Position numbers and translations under genes: made by a program. A DNA stretch of 64,000 nucleotides, taken from positions 1 to 64,000 of the forward strand of contig NZ_JAIQXE010000002.1 of NCBI RefSeq assembly GCF_020076305.1, given 5' to 3'. Under the pieces are notes generated by a model that saw nothing but the letters and a program-made list of their open reading frames with translations, did no database searches and had not been told where the DNA came from. This document shows positions 53,360 through 62,533 of this stretch, one piece after another. Position 1 is the stretch's first letter. Each line of letters begins with the position of its first letter. Source of the stretch: Flavihumibacter profundi (GTDB taxonomy: Bacteria; Bacteroidota; Bacteroidia; Chitinophagales; Chitinophagaceae).

Positions 53360-53428
53360 CGATATAAGATATTGGTATCGCAGCAGTATATCCATTTTGA
53401 AGTACCCGCTGGATTTAAACTAGAAGAA

Positions 53429-53764
53429 ATGGCCATCCATAAAAAAGAAATATTCTCCCGGAAAGAGCAGGACCTGGCGGCTTTCGCCAAAGCGATCGCC
53501 CATCCGGCCCGCATCGCTATCCTGAAAGTACTGGCTGAAAAAAACGAGTGTATCTGCGGGGAAATAGTGGAGATACTCCCTCTTGCACAAAGCACCGTAT
53601 CGCAACACCTGAAAGAACTGAAAGACGCAGGCTTAATCAATGGATCCATCGATGGCCCGCGTAGTTGCTACTGCATTAACTGGGAAGCATTTGAATTATT
53701 CAATTCAGAATTTAGCGGCCTTTTCAAATCCCTGCAAATTGACCAGGCAAAAAAATGTTGTTAA
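53429..53764 (+). CDS. arsR: ArsR family repressor of the arsenic operon
   Basis: The ATG at 53429 gives 111 residues; the longer frame is an unlikely extension across the promoter. Winged helix: '[21 protein letters not shown]' in part, then the metal-sensing '[13 protein letters not shown]' (the ELCVCDL-like motif with C-x-C) and the recognition helix '[17 protein letters not shown]'. C-terminal 'AKKCC' adds cysteines. It should release DNA on binding As(III). arsM follows 15 bases later. Confidence 0.9.
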   Translation: MAIHKKEIFSRKEQDLAAFAKAIAHPARIAILKVLAEKNECICGEIVEILPLAQSTVSQHLKELKDAGLINGSIDGPRSCYCINWEAFELFNSEFSGLFKSLQIDQAKKCC

Positions 53765-53779
53765 CTAAAATATATAATC

Positions 53780-54631
53780 ATGCAAAATGATCAGGCTATT
53801 AAATCGGTCGTAAAAGAAAAATACAGCGAAATCGCGGAACAGTCCGCCGCACAAAATGCTACATCCTGCTGTGGCGCCACTTCCTGCTGTGGTGAAGATG
53901 TATACCATATCATGGCAGATGATTATACGCAGCTGGAGGGTTACCACAAGAACGCAGACCTGGGATTGGGTTGCGGATTGCCGACCGCATTTGCACAAAT
54001 AAAAACAGGCGATACTGTTATTGACCTGGGCAGCGGTGCAGGCAATGATTGTTTTATCGCAAGGGCAGCTGTTGGTGAAAAAGGTAAGGTAATTGGCATC
54101 GACTTTACTGAAAAGATGATTGCCAAAGCCCGCGAAAACGCCGAACAGCTTGGTTTCAACAATGTCGAGTTCAGGCTGGGAGATATAGAACATATGCCTG
54201 TAACCGCCAACAAGGCAGATGTGGTGGTGAGTAATTGTGTACTGAACCTGGTTCCCAATAAGACCGCAGTATTTAAAGAGATTTACAGGGTATTGAAACC
54301 CGGCGGACATTTTTCTATTTCTGACATTGTATTAGATGGCAACCTGCCTGATAAATGGAAAGAAGTCGCTGAACTTTATGCTGGTTGTGTATCAGGTGCA
54401 ATCCAGGAAAAGGACTACCTGCAAATCATTGACCAAACCGGGTTTACCAATCGCACGATCCAGAAGGAAAAAGATATCAGGATACCTGATGATATCCTGG
54501 CGCAATACCTGACCCCATCTGAAATCAGTGCCTATAAAACAGGGACTGTAAAAATTAAAAGCATCACCGTTTTTGCACAAAAGCCGGTGGATACAAAGGC
54601 AGCCTGCGAACCTGGAAAGGGATGCTGTTAA
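53780..54631 (+). CDS. arsM: arsenite S-adenosylmethionine methyltransferase
   Basis: A 283-residue methyltransferase. The N terminus carries cysteine pairs 'CCGATSCCGED', followed by the SAM-binding core 'DTVIDLGSGAGNDCFIARAAVG' in part and 'VIGIDFTEKMIAKARENAEQLG' in part, 'VVVSNCVLNLVPNK' and 'FSISDIVLDGNLPDKW'. Conserved arsenic-binding cysteines are C in 'VSNCVLN' and in 'LYAGCVSGAI', with 'GKGCC' at the end. It methylates As(III) to volatile or less toxic products in the cytoplasm. Confidence 0.92.
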   Translation: MQNDQAIKSVVKEKYSEIAEQSAAQNATSCCGATSCCGEDVYHIMADDYTQLEGYHKNADLGLGCGLPTAFAQIKTGDTVIDLGSGAGNDCFIARAAVGEKGKVIGIDFTEKMIAKARENAEQLGFNNVEFRLGDIEHMPVTANKADVVVSNCVLNLVPNKTAVFKEIYRVLKPGGHFSISDIVLDGNLPDKWKEVAELYAGCVSGAIQEKDYLQIIDQTGFTNRTIQKEKDIRIPDDILAQYLTPSEISAYKTGTVKIKSITVFAQKPVDTKAACEPGKGCC

Positions 54632-54647
54632 GTTATAAAAGGGGGCA

Positions 54648-54746
54648 ATGATGGAACAGGTAATTATCAGAAAAGCAGTTGCAAGATCCGCTGAATTCAA
54701 TGGACTTTGCCCGGCATCGTACAGCATCATGAAGAAGATCATATAA
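54648..54746 (+). pseudogene. GNAT acetyltransferase remnant in the ars operon
   Basis: A 32-residue frame from ATG 54648 to TAA 54744-54746 begins 'MMEQVIIRKAVA', like the first strand of GNAT acetyltransferases that often sit in arsenic operons of this phylum, and then ends after 'SYSIMKKII'. The rest of the domain is missing, so an internal deletion is likely. A real small peptide cannot be excluded. Confidence 0.45.
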
Positions 54747-54765
54747 TTTTAGTCAGGGTAATAAA

Positions 54766-55164
54766 ATGGACAAGAAGAAACTTTTATTCGTTTGTGTCGA
54801 GAATGCCAACAGGAGCCAGATGAGCCAGGCATTTGCAAAAATACTGGGTGGCGAAAATGTAGAAGCTTACAGCGCAGGAAGCCGGCCAAGTGGTGTGGTA
54901 AACCCAAAAGCCATTGCAGCGATGAAAGAATTGGGCTATGACCTTACTACTCACGATTCAAAATCACTTGATGAAGTTAAAGCCTTCGCACCATTTGATG
55001 TGGTCGTAACTATGGGATGTGGCGATGCTTGTCCATGGATGCCGGCAAAGCAATTTATTGATTGGCAAATTCCAGATCCGAAACATATGGAGCCAGCAGA
55101 ATTCAACAAGGTCCGCGATTATATCCGTGAAAAAGTTAAGGGCCTGTTGGTTTCTTTACGCTGA
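54766..55164 (+). CDS. arsC: arsenate reductase, thioredoxin-coupled low-molecular-weight phosphatase type
   Basis: A 132-residue protein with the phosphatase-type loop 'FVCVENANRSQMSQAF' (C-x5-R) and the later redox cysteine region 'VVTMGCGDACPWMPAKQ', where the second and third cysteines act in disulfide relay. 'DWQIPDPKH' carries the catalytic aspartate. It reduces arsenate to arsenite, which ArsM then methylates. No arsenite efflux gene lies within the window. Confidence 0.92.
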   Translation: MDKKKLLFVCVENANRSQMSQAFAKILGGENVEAYSAGSRPSGVVNPKAIAAMKELGYDLTTHDSKSLDEVKAFAPFDVVVTMGCGDACPWMPAKQFIDWQIPDPKHMEPAEFNKVRDYIREKVKGLLVSLR

Positions 55165-55169
55165 TAAAC

Positions 55170-57293
55170 TCAGGAGAATATTTTATAAACCAGCAGGCTC
55201 ATCAGGTAAGCCAGGGTAGTCATATAGAGAAGTTGGATTACCGGCCATTTCCAACTTCGGGTTTCCCTTTTAACAACAGCAAGGGTACTCATGCATTGCA
55301 TGGCCAGCACATAAAATACCATTAAAGATAGTCCGGTTGCCAATGTATAAACTGCAGTACCATCAGCTTTTTTAGCCTGGTGCATTTTTTCCCGTAACAA
55401 CATCCCACTGTCGTCGTCATTATCTCCTACGCTATACAAAGTAGCCATTGTGCCTACAAAAACTTCCCTTGCAGCAAAGGATGTAACCAGTGCGATACCA
55501 ATCTTCCAATCGTAGCCTAACGGTGCAATTACAGGCTCCATGGATTTCCCGATTATACCGGCGTAAGAATTGGCCAGTTTCGCTGCGCCTTCTTCCCGGT
55601 TCAGCTCTTTCTCCCTTGCAGGTTGTTCCTGTTTCAGGAGGGCGTATTTTGCCTTTACCTGCTCTATACGGTCACCCGGACCATAAGTGCTGAGCGCCCA
55701 GAGCAACAAACTGATTATCATAATTACCTTACCGGCATCAGTTACGAATATCCGCGCCTTTTGAACCATGGTTGTAAAAATATTCTTCCAGCGCGGAGCC
55801 CTGTACATGGGTAATTCCAGGATGAAGAAACTTTTCTCCTGGATATTGATGAACCATTTGGCCACCCACGAAACAAGCATGGCCATTACAATGCCCAGCA
55901 AATACAATCCCATCATTACCAATCCCTGTAAGCTGATCAGGCCCCAGACTTTTTCCTGAGGGATAACCAGGGCTATCAAAATGGTAAATACTGGCAATCG
56001 CGCACTGCAACTCATCAAAGGGGTAACCAGTATTGTCAGCAGGCGCTCTTTTTTGTTTTCTATATTCCTTGCACTCATGATGGCCGGAACCGCACAGGCA
56101 AATGCACTGATCATGGGCATCACACTTTTCCCGTTCAATCCGACTTTTCGCATGAGCTTATCTGTTAAGAAGCTTATCCTTGCCATATAGCCCGTGTCTT
56201 CCAGTATGGTAATCAGTCCGAATAATATCATAATCTGCGGGACAAATACCAATATGCCGCTTAGTCCGGCAACTATGCCATTAATCAAAAGGTCACTCCA
56301 CCAGCTTTCAGGCAGGATAGACGATAACCAGGACCCGAAACTTCCAAAGCTCCATTCGATGGCATCCATGGGGTATTGTGCAATCAGGAATACACTTTGG
56401 AAAAGCAGGAAGAGTACCGCCAGTAAAATGATGTACCCCCAAACCCGGTGAATCAGCAGGTTGTCCAGTTTTTCGGTAAAGAGGCTTTTTTGCAGCGGAT
56501 CAGGTTCTGAAACAGTCTGCTGCATGATCCCCTTTATGCGAACATAACGTTGCATAATTTCTTCTGCCTGTGTCTTAGTGGGATTAAACAGGTTTTCGGT
56601 CTCTACTTTTTCTATCGATTCCTGCAGGTCATGCGAAAGATGGAAGCTTTCGTGGTTAATCAGGTAGTGAATGGCCTTATAATCACTTAGTCCGTCTACC
56701 ATTTCTTTTACCCTGTCGACGGCATTAATGGCCAGGTCGCGGTTGGGTATAAAATCCCTTAGTGGCGCCTTGTATTGTTGTTTCGCGGTTGCGGCCATCA
56801 CTTTTTTAAGTGCCGGTATACCTTTGTTTTTCCGGGGGTTCACCGTAACCACTGGAACACCCAGCTCCCGTTCAAGGCCATCAGTATCAATTTCAATCCC
56901 CTTACTGCGGGCGAGGTCCATCATTGTCAGTGCTACAACAACAGGGATTTTAAGGTCAATAATCTGGGAAACAAAGAGCAGGTTCCTTTTCAGGTTGCTG
57001 GCATCAACCAGTAAGACCAGCATATCCAGTTTCACTTCCCGGTCTTGTCCCATTAGAACCATGTAAGTGACCCACTCATCACTTCTCCGGGGGTAAAGGC
57101 TATAGGTTCCGGGAAGGTCAATAATAGACGCAGATACACCCTCTGACAATATGCTTTGCCCGGTTTTTTTGTCCACTGTAACTCCCGGAAAATTGCCAAC
57201 CTTTTGGTTTAATCCTGTCAGGGCATTAAAAAGTGAACTTTTTCCGCTGTTGGGGTTGCCGACTAATCCTATTTGAAACATTCCTTTGGCCAT
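55170..57293 (-). CDS. feoB: ferrous iron transporter FeoB
   Basis: A 707-residue protein. The N-terminal G domain shows G1 'GLVGNPNSGKSSLFNALTG' in part, G2 'NFPGVTVDKKTG', G3 'IIDLPGTYSLYP' and G4 'VVALTMMDLAR'. The membrane part has two gate repeats with 'FGLITILEDTGYMARISFLTD' in part and 'PVFTILIALVIPQEK', plus 'ALVTSFAAREVFVGTMATLY' in part. It imports Fe(II) driven by GTP. No feoA is adjacent. A small membrane protein gene lies 85 bases upstream on the same strand. Confidence 0.95.
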   Translation of the reverse strand: MAKGMFQIGLVGNPNSGKSSLFNALTGLNQKVGNFPGVTVDKKTGQSILSEGVSASIIDLPGTYSLYPRRSDEWVTYMVLMGQDREVKLDMLVLLVDASNLKRNLLFVSQIIDLKIPVVVALTMMDLARSKGIEIDTDGLERELGVPVVTVNPRKNKGIPALKKVMAATAKQQYKAPLRDFIPNRDLAINAVDRVKEMVDGLSDYKAIHYLINHESFHLSHDLQESIEKVETENLFNPTKTQAEEIMQRYVRIKGIMQQTVSEPDPLQKSLFTEKLDNLLIHRVWGYIILLAVLFLLFQSVFLIAQYPMDAIEWSFGSFGSWLSSILPESWWSDLLINGIVAGLSGILVFVPQIMILFGLITILEDTGYMARISFLTDKLMRKVGLNGKSVMPMISAFACAVPAIMSARNIENKKERLLTILVTPLMSCSARLPVFTILIALVIPQEKVWGLISLQGLVMMGLYLLGIVMAMLVSWVAKWFINIQEKSFFILELPMYRAPRWKNIFTTMVQKARIFVTDAGKVIMIISLLLWALSTYGPGDRIEQVKAKYALLKQEQPAREKELNREEGAAKLANSYAGIIGKSMEPVIAPLGYDWKIGIALVTSFAAREVFVGTMATLYSVGDNDDDSGMLLREKMHQAKKADGTAVYTLATGLSLMVFYVLAMQCMSTLAVVKRETRSWKWPVIQLLYMTTLAYLMSLLVYKIFS

Positions 57294-57378
57294 CTTATTA
57301 GTAGGCGCAAAAATACCAAGGATAAAACGATACTGGTTACGAAATCGGGAAGAGTGTAAGCTTTACCGGCTGAAGGCT

Positions 57379-57726
57379 TTATTTACCCTCGTCCCCGAGA
57401 TGGAACCGGTGTATTATGCGATGAAGGACCGGTGCCAGGAATATGCCAATATTGGTGATAAAAACTATACCGCAAAAGAGGGCATAGCCCGAAGAAAAGA
57501 GCTTGGCGGCATTATTGTTCATTTCAACCACCGGCCCCATGCCACCCAGCAGCATACTTGCATTGTGGAGGGAATCAATCCAGCCGCTTTCATTGAGGAA
57601 ATGAAAGCCAATTACCCCAACCACCAGGGAAAAAGCCAAAAGGCACATGCTTATGAGCAGGTTATACCACATCCTGAAAAGGAACTGTCTCCTGCTTAAG
57701 AGAGGCTGCTTTTTATGTTCATACAT
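57379..57726 (-). CDS. small membrane protein upstream of feoB, unknown
   Basis: A 115-residue protein with a basic N terminus ('HKKQPLLSRRQFLFRMWYN') and two or three hydrophobic helices ('LISMCLLAFSLVVGVIGFHFL' in part, 'LFCGIVFITNIGIFLAPV'), joined by 'ASMLLGGMGPVVEMNN'. The opposite strand is also open (57286-57699) but shows no protein pattern. The family is known in Bacteroidota as a short conserved membrane protein without assigned function. Its position before feoB suggests, but does not show, a link to iron uptake. Confidence 0.65.
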   Translation of the reverse strand: MYEHKKQPLLSRRQFLFRMWYNLLISMCLLAFSLVVGVIGFHFLNESGWIDSLHNASMLLGGMGPVVEMNNNAAKLFSSGYALFCGIVFITNIGIFLAPVLHRIIHRFHLGDEGK

Positions 57727-57755
57727 ACTGCTGCAATTTATAGATTATATGTCCC

Positions 57756-58487
57756 TTACTGGTGTCTTACCAGTTTACCATCACGGTATACCGGCAGCAC
57801 ATTGGCCCCGTCGGCAGTAAGGCAGTAGCGGATATCTTTATCGAGCCCATACCCGGTCAGCCTGAGATAATGGGAAGCTTGTTTTTCCTTCATAAAGCCA
57901 AAGAGGTCGCTTTTGGCTTCCTGGTAAAGGCTTTCGGCCATTTTGGAAGAATCGCAATTGATATGGAAATGCGATTTGATGCGCGAGATAACAGCGCCGG
58001 CAAATAATGTATCTTCCAGGTTAAAACGGTCTTTCCAGGCAGCACAGCCTAAAATCACATTTCTTTTTTCGCTGACCAGGTAATCAGATACTGCACTTAG
58101 GTTAGGGAATGACCCTGTAATAACAGCAGGGGCCCCATTATTGAGGGCCATATGCAGTAATTTGGTGCCATTGGTGGTTGTTAGCACCAGGGTTTTATTT
58201 TCAATAAATTCCTTCGGGTATTCAAATGGAGAATTACCGTGTTTTAGGCCTTCTGCCACTTTACCATCCCGTTCACCAGCAGTTACAGCCCCCAACTGTT
58301 CCCCCAATTCAATACACCCGGCAACTGTGTCAACCGGTATTACAGCAGTTGCGCCATTGTATAATGCCGTTGTAATGGTTGAAGTAGCCCTTAAAACATC
58401 AATAATTACTACAATACTGTCGCTCAGGTCATATAAATGCAATAAAGCCGGGGATATAGATGTATGTAAACTGGGTTGGGTATTCAT
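57756..58487 (-). CDS. comB: 2-phosphosulfolactate phosphatase
   Basis: The start at 58487 ('MNTQPSLHTSISPALL') is preferred to 58520. The 243-residue ComB fold is shown by 'SIVVIIDVLRATSTITTALYNGA' in part, 'GAVTAGERDGKVAEGLKHGNSP' in part, 'TLVLTTTNGTKLL' and 'VILGCAAWKDRFNLEDTLFAGAVI' in part. The enzyme makes sulfolactate in coenzyme M biosynthesis in archaea; in bacteria it probably serves sulfonate metabolism. No other sulfonate gene is near. Confidence 0.9.
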   Translation of the reverse strand: MNTQPSLHTSISPALLHLYDLSDSIVVIIDVLRATSTITTALYNGATAVIPVDTVAGCIELGEQLGAVTAGERDGKVAEGLKHGNSPFEYPKEFIENKTLVLTTTNGTKLLHMALNNGAPAVITGSFPNLSAVSDYLVSEKRNVILGCAAWKDRFNLEDTLFAGAVISRIKSHFHINCDSSKMAESLYQEAKSDLFGFMKEKQASHYLRLTGYGLDKDIRYCLTADGANVLPVYRDGKLVRHQ

Positions 58488-58498
58488 GGGGTGTAAAA

Positions 58499-58972
58499 CT
58501 ACCCGATAAACCGTTTCCATTGATCTGTTTCAGCGCATTTTTTTATGGCACTATTCCTCGTTTCCAGTAAGCGGGTGAGGTATTTATTCAGGTAAAACTG
58601 GTCTACCAGGCGGCCAATAAAACCATAGGGCATTTCGTAATGCAGGTAATCGATCATCAATGTGCCGTTATCTACGGACTTAAAATGGTGGTCGTGCTTC
58701 ATACTGCGAAAATCGCCTTCGGCCATTTCATCGGTAAATAGCAAGGGCTTTTTCATTTCCGTGATCTTCGATTTCAGGATCCTTGTTTTTCCCAGGTGTT
58801 TTGCTTTCCAGGTCACCGTTTCCTGGTTATTAATGAGTCCCATTGTGGTTCCACCAACAGCTTCCTCCCCGGTGTGGGCCATGGATTTTTTATGCAGGTC
58901 AATGCTTCGGGAAAGGTCAAAAACCCGTTCCATGGGCGCCTGGACAAAAGTAGTTAGGTGGATGGTTGGCAT
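58499..58972 (-). CDS. SRPBCC family protein (polyketide cyclase-like)
   Basis: The start at 58972 ('MPTIHLTTFVQAPMERVFDL') gives 157 residues in the helix-grip fold: 'FVQAPMERVFDLSRSIDLHK' in part is the first strand and helix, and 'LMIDYLHYEMPYGFIGRLVD' in part the final strand and helix. It resembles cell-division inhibitor/cyclase-like SRPBCC proteins of Bacteroidota. The ligand is unknown. It is 11 bases upstream of comB on the same strand, so they may be co-transcribed. Confidence 0.78.
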   Translation of the reverse strand: MPTIHLTTFVQAPMERVFDLSRSIDLHKKSMAHTGEEAVGGTTMGLINNQETVTWKAKHLGKTRILKSKITEMKKPLLFTDEMAEGDFRSMKHDHHFKSVDNGTLMIDYLHYEMPYGFIGRLVDQFYLNKYLTRLLETRNSAIKKCAETDQWKRFIG

Positions 58973-59043
58973 TGATTCAGTGCATTCATTAGTATAGCAA
59001 AATCGCAATCGCTGGAAATGGATGCGAAAATTGTTCCAAACTA

Positions 59044-60048
59044 TTATTTCCCCTGGAGTTGTTGCCGTCTTTTCATCACCTCGCGCCAGGTGGTAATAAT
59101 GATTCCGTTTTCCTTTATGTATTTACGAACGGCCGGATCAGAAATTCCTAGCATATCTGCTTTACGGGTTGGACCACTGTCGCTGATCTGGGCGAATACC
59201 TCAGTTGGGTTGGTGCAATGCATAATCATCATGGTTAGACCGGGCTGGCATTCTTCAAGGGCCTTGATATATCGCTGGCCGGCGTATTTCTGTAATGCCG
59301 CGTCAGACTTTTTAGCACTTTCCGGTATTACCCAGTCGTAGCTATTGTTGTGCAGGTCATCCAGTACCGGTAAACCCGCTTTCCAAAGCATCTTGCCAAT
59401 CATTTGAATTTGTGGCAGCATTCCAGCCCTGGCCGGGTCATCCCTTAATAAAATTTTGTCATGGCCGCCCGGCATCATTACGGGTATCTGCAGCTCAATA
59501 CCTAATTGAACGTATTGCATCAAAAAGCCTGGATCGGCAAAGAGGGTGCCCATATGGCTGTCGAGGTGGGTCGGGACAAACCCCATTTGAAAGGCCCTCT
59601 TAACCTGTGCCCGCATCTCTTTCCCTACTTCATCTGGCTTTGCATGTTTTACCACATCTTCAACACCAGCATACATGGCACCGGTAGCCGTATCCACCAG
59701 TCCGGGTACCGCCGGAGCACCTGCCAGTGGCCCCCATTTGTAATTCTTCCATTCAGAAGTAAGGGTAAGGTGAAGCCCGGCATCAATATTCGGGTGTTGT
59801 TTCAGCCAGGCCACGAAATGGGGCACCCATGGACAAGGCATCATTACGCTTACTGAGGAAGCAACACCATCGGTAAGGGCTTTGAAGGCACCCAGGTCAG
59901 AATCATAACTCATGCCGGCATCGTCAACATGAAAAATAATCACTTTAGCGCCTTTGGGAAATCCAAGGCGTTCTGCATAAGTTGTGTCTGCCTGGCCTAT
60001 TGCGCAGGAAAATACTACGCAGGAAAACAGGGTGAATAATGTTTTCAT
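59044..60048 (-). CDS. ChbG/HpnK-like carbohydrate deacetylase, secreted
   Basis: The start at 60048 is followed by a signal peptide ('TLFTLFSCVVFSCAIGQ'). The 334-residue YdjC/ChbG fold has the metal-binding 'IIFHVDDAGMSYDSD' (D-D), 'DAGLHLTLTSEW' (H) and 'THLDSHMGTLF' (H-x3-H). Such enzymes remove acetyl groups from N-acetylated oligosaccharides. A C-terminal 'TMMIMHCTNPTEVFA' region completes the barrel. It is an isolated gene on the minus strand. Confidence 0.83.
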   Translation of the reverse strand: MKTLFTLFSCVVFSCAIGQADTTYAERLGFPKGAKVIIFHVDDAGMSYDSDLGAFKALTDGVASSVSVMMPCPWVPHFVAWLKQHPNIDAGLHLTLTSEWKNYKWGPLAGAPAVPGLVDTATGAMYAGVEDVVKHAKPDEVGKEMRAQVKRAFQMGFVPTHLDSHMGTLFADPGFLMQYVQLGIELQIPVMMPGGHDKILLRDDPARAGMLPQIQMIGKMLWKAGLPVLDDLHNNSYDWVIPESAKKSDAALQKYAGQRYIKALEECQPGLTMMIMHCTNPTEVFAQISDSGPTRKADMLGISDPAVRKYIKENGIIITTWREVMKRRQQLQGK

Positions 60049-60092
60049 GTTGATACTATAATCTTTCAATAAATGTAAAGAAAGAAGGGAGA

Positions 60093-60671
60093 CTATTGTG
60101 CCTGAATGTCGATATCATATTTTTCCAGGAGCCCGATAATTCCAGGCAGGGAAAACCTTGCTTTTTTCACGCGGTTGATTTCCGGGTTAATCGAATACCG
60201 GTATGCTGTCCGGAAATCAGCCTTTTCTAATAATGTGTTTTCAAATTTCGCGCCTGTCAGGTCACAGTTATCGAAAACTGACCCGGTAAGGTCTGTTTCT
60301 GTAAAGTCCACTTCCTGCAGGATACAGGTATTGAAATTCGTTTTCTTTAATGCGGTTTTATAAAAAGAGGAAAAATTTAATGTGCAGTGGTCGAAGCCGA
60401 CCCGGAGCAGGAACGCGTTGCAATGCTCGAAATTAATGCCCAGCATTTTACAATCTTTAAACCGGATGTCATTAAAGGAAGTATTGATCACTTTAACCAT
60501 ACTCAGGTTACAGCCTTCAAAAACACAATCAGTAAACTCGAAATGCGAAAGGTCCCTGTTGGAAAAATCACAGTTAAGGAAGGAACAAAGTTCATAGCTT
60601 CCTTTTTCCAGTGTATTTACCGGGATTTTTTTGCCATCAAATTGTTCTTCCTCAAAATAATTTTTACCCAT
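60093..60671 (-). CDS. pentapeptide repeat protein
   Basis: A 192-residue right-handed beta-helix made of A(D/N)LXX-type repeats: 'NRDLSHFEFTDCVFEGCNL' in part, 'FKDCKMLGINFEHCNAFLL' in part, 'FNTCILQEVDFTETDLTGSVF' in part, 'NCDLTGAKFENTLLEKADF' in part. Size and cysteine-rich faces resemble Qnr/McbG-type proteins, which mimic DNA and protect gyrase, but no specific Qnr loop can be assigned. It is 8 bases downstream of gcvT, suggesting one transcript. Confidence 0.82.
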   Translation of the reverse strand: MGKNYFEEEQFDGKKIPVNTLEKGSYELCSFLNCDFSNRDLSHFEFTDCVFEGCNLSMVKVINTSFNDIRFKDCKMLGINFEHCNAFLLRVGFDHCTLNFSSFYKTALKKTNFNTCILQEVDFTETDLTGSVFDNCDLTGAKFENTLLEKADFRTAYRYSINPEINRVKKARFSLPGIIGLLEKYDIDIQAQ

Positions 60672-60679
60672 TTTCAGGC

Positions 60680-61765
60680 CTATTGGAAAGGTAGTTTAAC
60701 AACTTTTGCCTTTAAGTTTTTGTCGCGTACCTGAATATAAATCTCACTGTCCGGATGGGCAAAGGGGGAAGTTACATAGCCCAGGCCGATTGCTTTTTGC
60801 AGGGAAGGCGCCTGGGTACCGCTGGTAACTTTGCCAATTATATTGCCGGCTTCATCAGCAATAAGGTAATCATGGCGGGGGATGCCTTTGTCGACCATTT
60901 CAAAGCCTACCAGCTTGCGTTTTACACCATTTTCTTTCTGGGCTTCAATAATATTCCGTGCAGTAAAATCCTTAGTGAATTTTGTAATCCAGCCTAATCC
61001 CGCTTCTAAAGGTGATGTTGTATCATCAATGTCATTTCCATAGAGGCAATAGCCCATTTCAAGACGAAGGGTATCCCTGGCGCCCAGGCCTATAGGTTTT
61101 ATGCCAGCCGCTTTCCCGGCATCAAATATGGCCTCCCAGATTTTATCTGCCGCACCATTGCTGTCCTCAAAATAGATCTCGACCCCACCGGAACCGGTAT
61201 AGCCCGTTGCGCTGACCAGCACATTTTCAACACCGGCAAAAGTTCCCTTGGTAAACGTATAATATTTCAGGTTAAGGATATCCATTTCCGTTAGTGGTTG
61301 CAGGATTTTGGTTGCATTCGGTCCCTGTATGGCCAGCAAGCAGGTTTTATCGGAAATATTATGCATTTCCACACCAGCGCTATTGTGCTGTCTAACCCAG
61401 TTCCAGTCTTTTTCAATATTGCTGGCATTCACAACCAGCATATATACTTTGTTTTCTTCAATGCAATAAACAATCAGGTCGTCAATGATTCCGCCCTGTT
61501 CATTGGTGAAGGCGCTATACTGTGCTTTTCCTGCAGTCAGTTTGGATGCATCATTTGTAGTGATCCGTTGAATTAAATCCAGGGCATCTGGGCCTTTCAG
61601 GATGAATTCCCCCATATGGCTTACGTCAAAAACGCCGGCATTGTTGCGCACTGCCGCATGTTCATCATTAATACCGGAATAAGATATAGGCATATTGTAT
61701 CCTGCGAAAGGTGCCATTTTTGCACCAAGTGCCGTGTGCTTTTGGAAAAAGGGGGTATTCTTCAT
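60680..61765 (-). CDS. gcvT: aminomethyltransferase (T protein) of the glycine cleavage system
   Basis: A 361-residue GcvT with '[21 protein letters not shown]' in part at the N terminus, '[16 protein letters not shown]', '[13 protein letters not shown]', '[16 protein letters not shown]' and the folate-site '[20 protein letters not shown]' in part (catalytic Asp in this segment). It transfers the aminomethyl carbon to tetrahydrofolate. gcvH and gcvP are not in the window. A -7 box lies 23 bases upstream. Confidence 0.94.
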   Translation of the reverse strand: MKNTPFFQKHTALGAKMAPFAGYNMPISYSGINDEHAAVRNNAGVFDVSHMGEFILKGPDALDLIQRITTNDASKLTAGKAQYSAFTNEQGGIIDDLIVYCIEENKVYMLVVNASNIEKDWNWVRQHNSAGVEMHNISDKTCLLAIQGPNATKILQPLTEMDILNLKYYTFTKGTFAGVENVLVSATGYTGSGGVEIYFEDSNGAADKIWEAIFDAGKAAGIKPIGLGARDTLRLEMGYCLYGNDIDDTTSPLEAGLGWITKFTKDFTARNIIEAQKENGVKRKLVGFEMVDKGIPRHDYLIADEAGNIIGKVTSGTQAPSLQKAIGLGYVTSPFAHPDSEIYIQVRDKNLKAKVVKLPFQ

Positions 61766-61787
61766 TTTGCTGCAATTGTTACGGCGG

Positions 61788-61795
61788 CAAAAGTA
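61788..61795 (-). promoter_or_regulatory. -7 box (TACTTTTG on minus strand) of gcvT
   Basis: CAAAAGTA on the + strand reads TACTTTTG on the minus strand, a perfect TAnnTTTG box. The gcvT start lies 23 bases downstream. No convincing -33 TTTG was found at 19-21 bases. Confidence 0.5.
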
Positions 61796-61806
61796 GCGGA
61801 ATCCTT

Positions 61807-62451
61807 TTATACCATGATAATCCCATTTTTTATGGCATAAAGAACCAGGCCTACCCTGTTGCTAACGTTGAGTTTTTGGAACAGGGAATCACGTTGGCTA
61901 TCAACGGCCCGGTGACCTATGCCCATTTCTGCTGCGATTTCACGGTAGGTCAATTCAGAACAGGAAAGGCGCATGAAGGTTAATTCTTTTTCCGAAAAAC
62001 TGGGAATAGGGGTTGACCAGGTTCCAGGTGAATCAGTTAAGGATTTGTCGGGGAGCCTGCCCGATAAGTCTTCATTCATACAAAAGCCAAGATCGCGCAG
62101 TTGTACCAGGGCAGACCTGAACTGGTCGGGGTGGCTGTCTTTGATTATAAACCCCTTTGCACCCAGATTGAGCATCCTGATAATCGCCAGGTCACTTTCC
62201 AGCATACTTAAGACAAGGGTTTTCGTTTCCGGAAGGTTTTTCCTGATCCAGTCGGCTGTTTCATAGCCATTCATAACGGGCATGTTGATATCTAAAAGTA
62301 CAATATCAGGTATTGGGTTAATGGCCAGCTGTTCAATAAAATCCTTCCCGTTGGTGGCTTCAAAAATAACATCAAAGCCCTCAAAGGTATTGATCAGGTT
62401 AGCCAGTCCTTTTCTCAGGAGGTTATGGTCATCAACCATTGCTATTTTCAT
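61807..62451 (-). CDS. NarL/FixJ-type response regulator
   Basis: The start at 62451 ('[16 protein letters not shown]') is preferred over 62502. The 214-residue protein has a receiver domain with acidic D7-D8, phosphoacceptor D54 in 'VLLDINMP' and K in '[13 protein letters not shown]', and a LuxR-type HTH ('[21 protein letters not shown]' in part, '[22 protein letters not shown]' in part). Its partner kinase is not adjacent. Confidence 0.92.
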   Translation of the reverse strand: MKIAMVDDHNLLRKGLANLINTFEGFDVIFEATNGKDFIEQLAINPIPDIVLLDINMPVMNGYETADWIRKNLPETKTLVLSMLESDLAIIRMLNLGAKGFIIKDSHPDQFRSALVQLRDLGFCMNEDLSGRLPDKSLTDSPGTWSTPIPSFSEKELTFMRLSCSELTYREIAAEMGIGHRAVDSQRDSLFQKLNVSNRVGLVLYAIKNGIIMV

Positions 62452-62533
62452 CTGGTTCAGTTGTTTACTTAACCAAAATCTGAAAATTCGGCCGAAACAC
62501 AAAGTTTTCTATACCGTTCCGGGAATATTTATT

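Noticed and set aside
57286-57699. Plus-strand frame of 137 codons opposite the small membrane protein
   Set aside because: It lacks any recognisable pattern and runs antisense to a protein with clear membrane helices in the direction of feoB.
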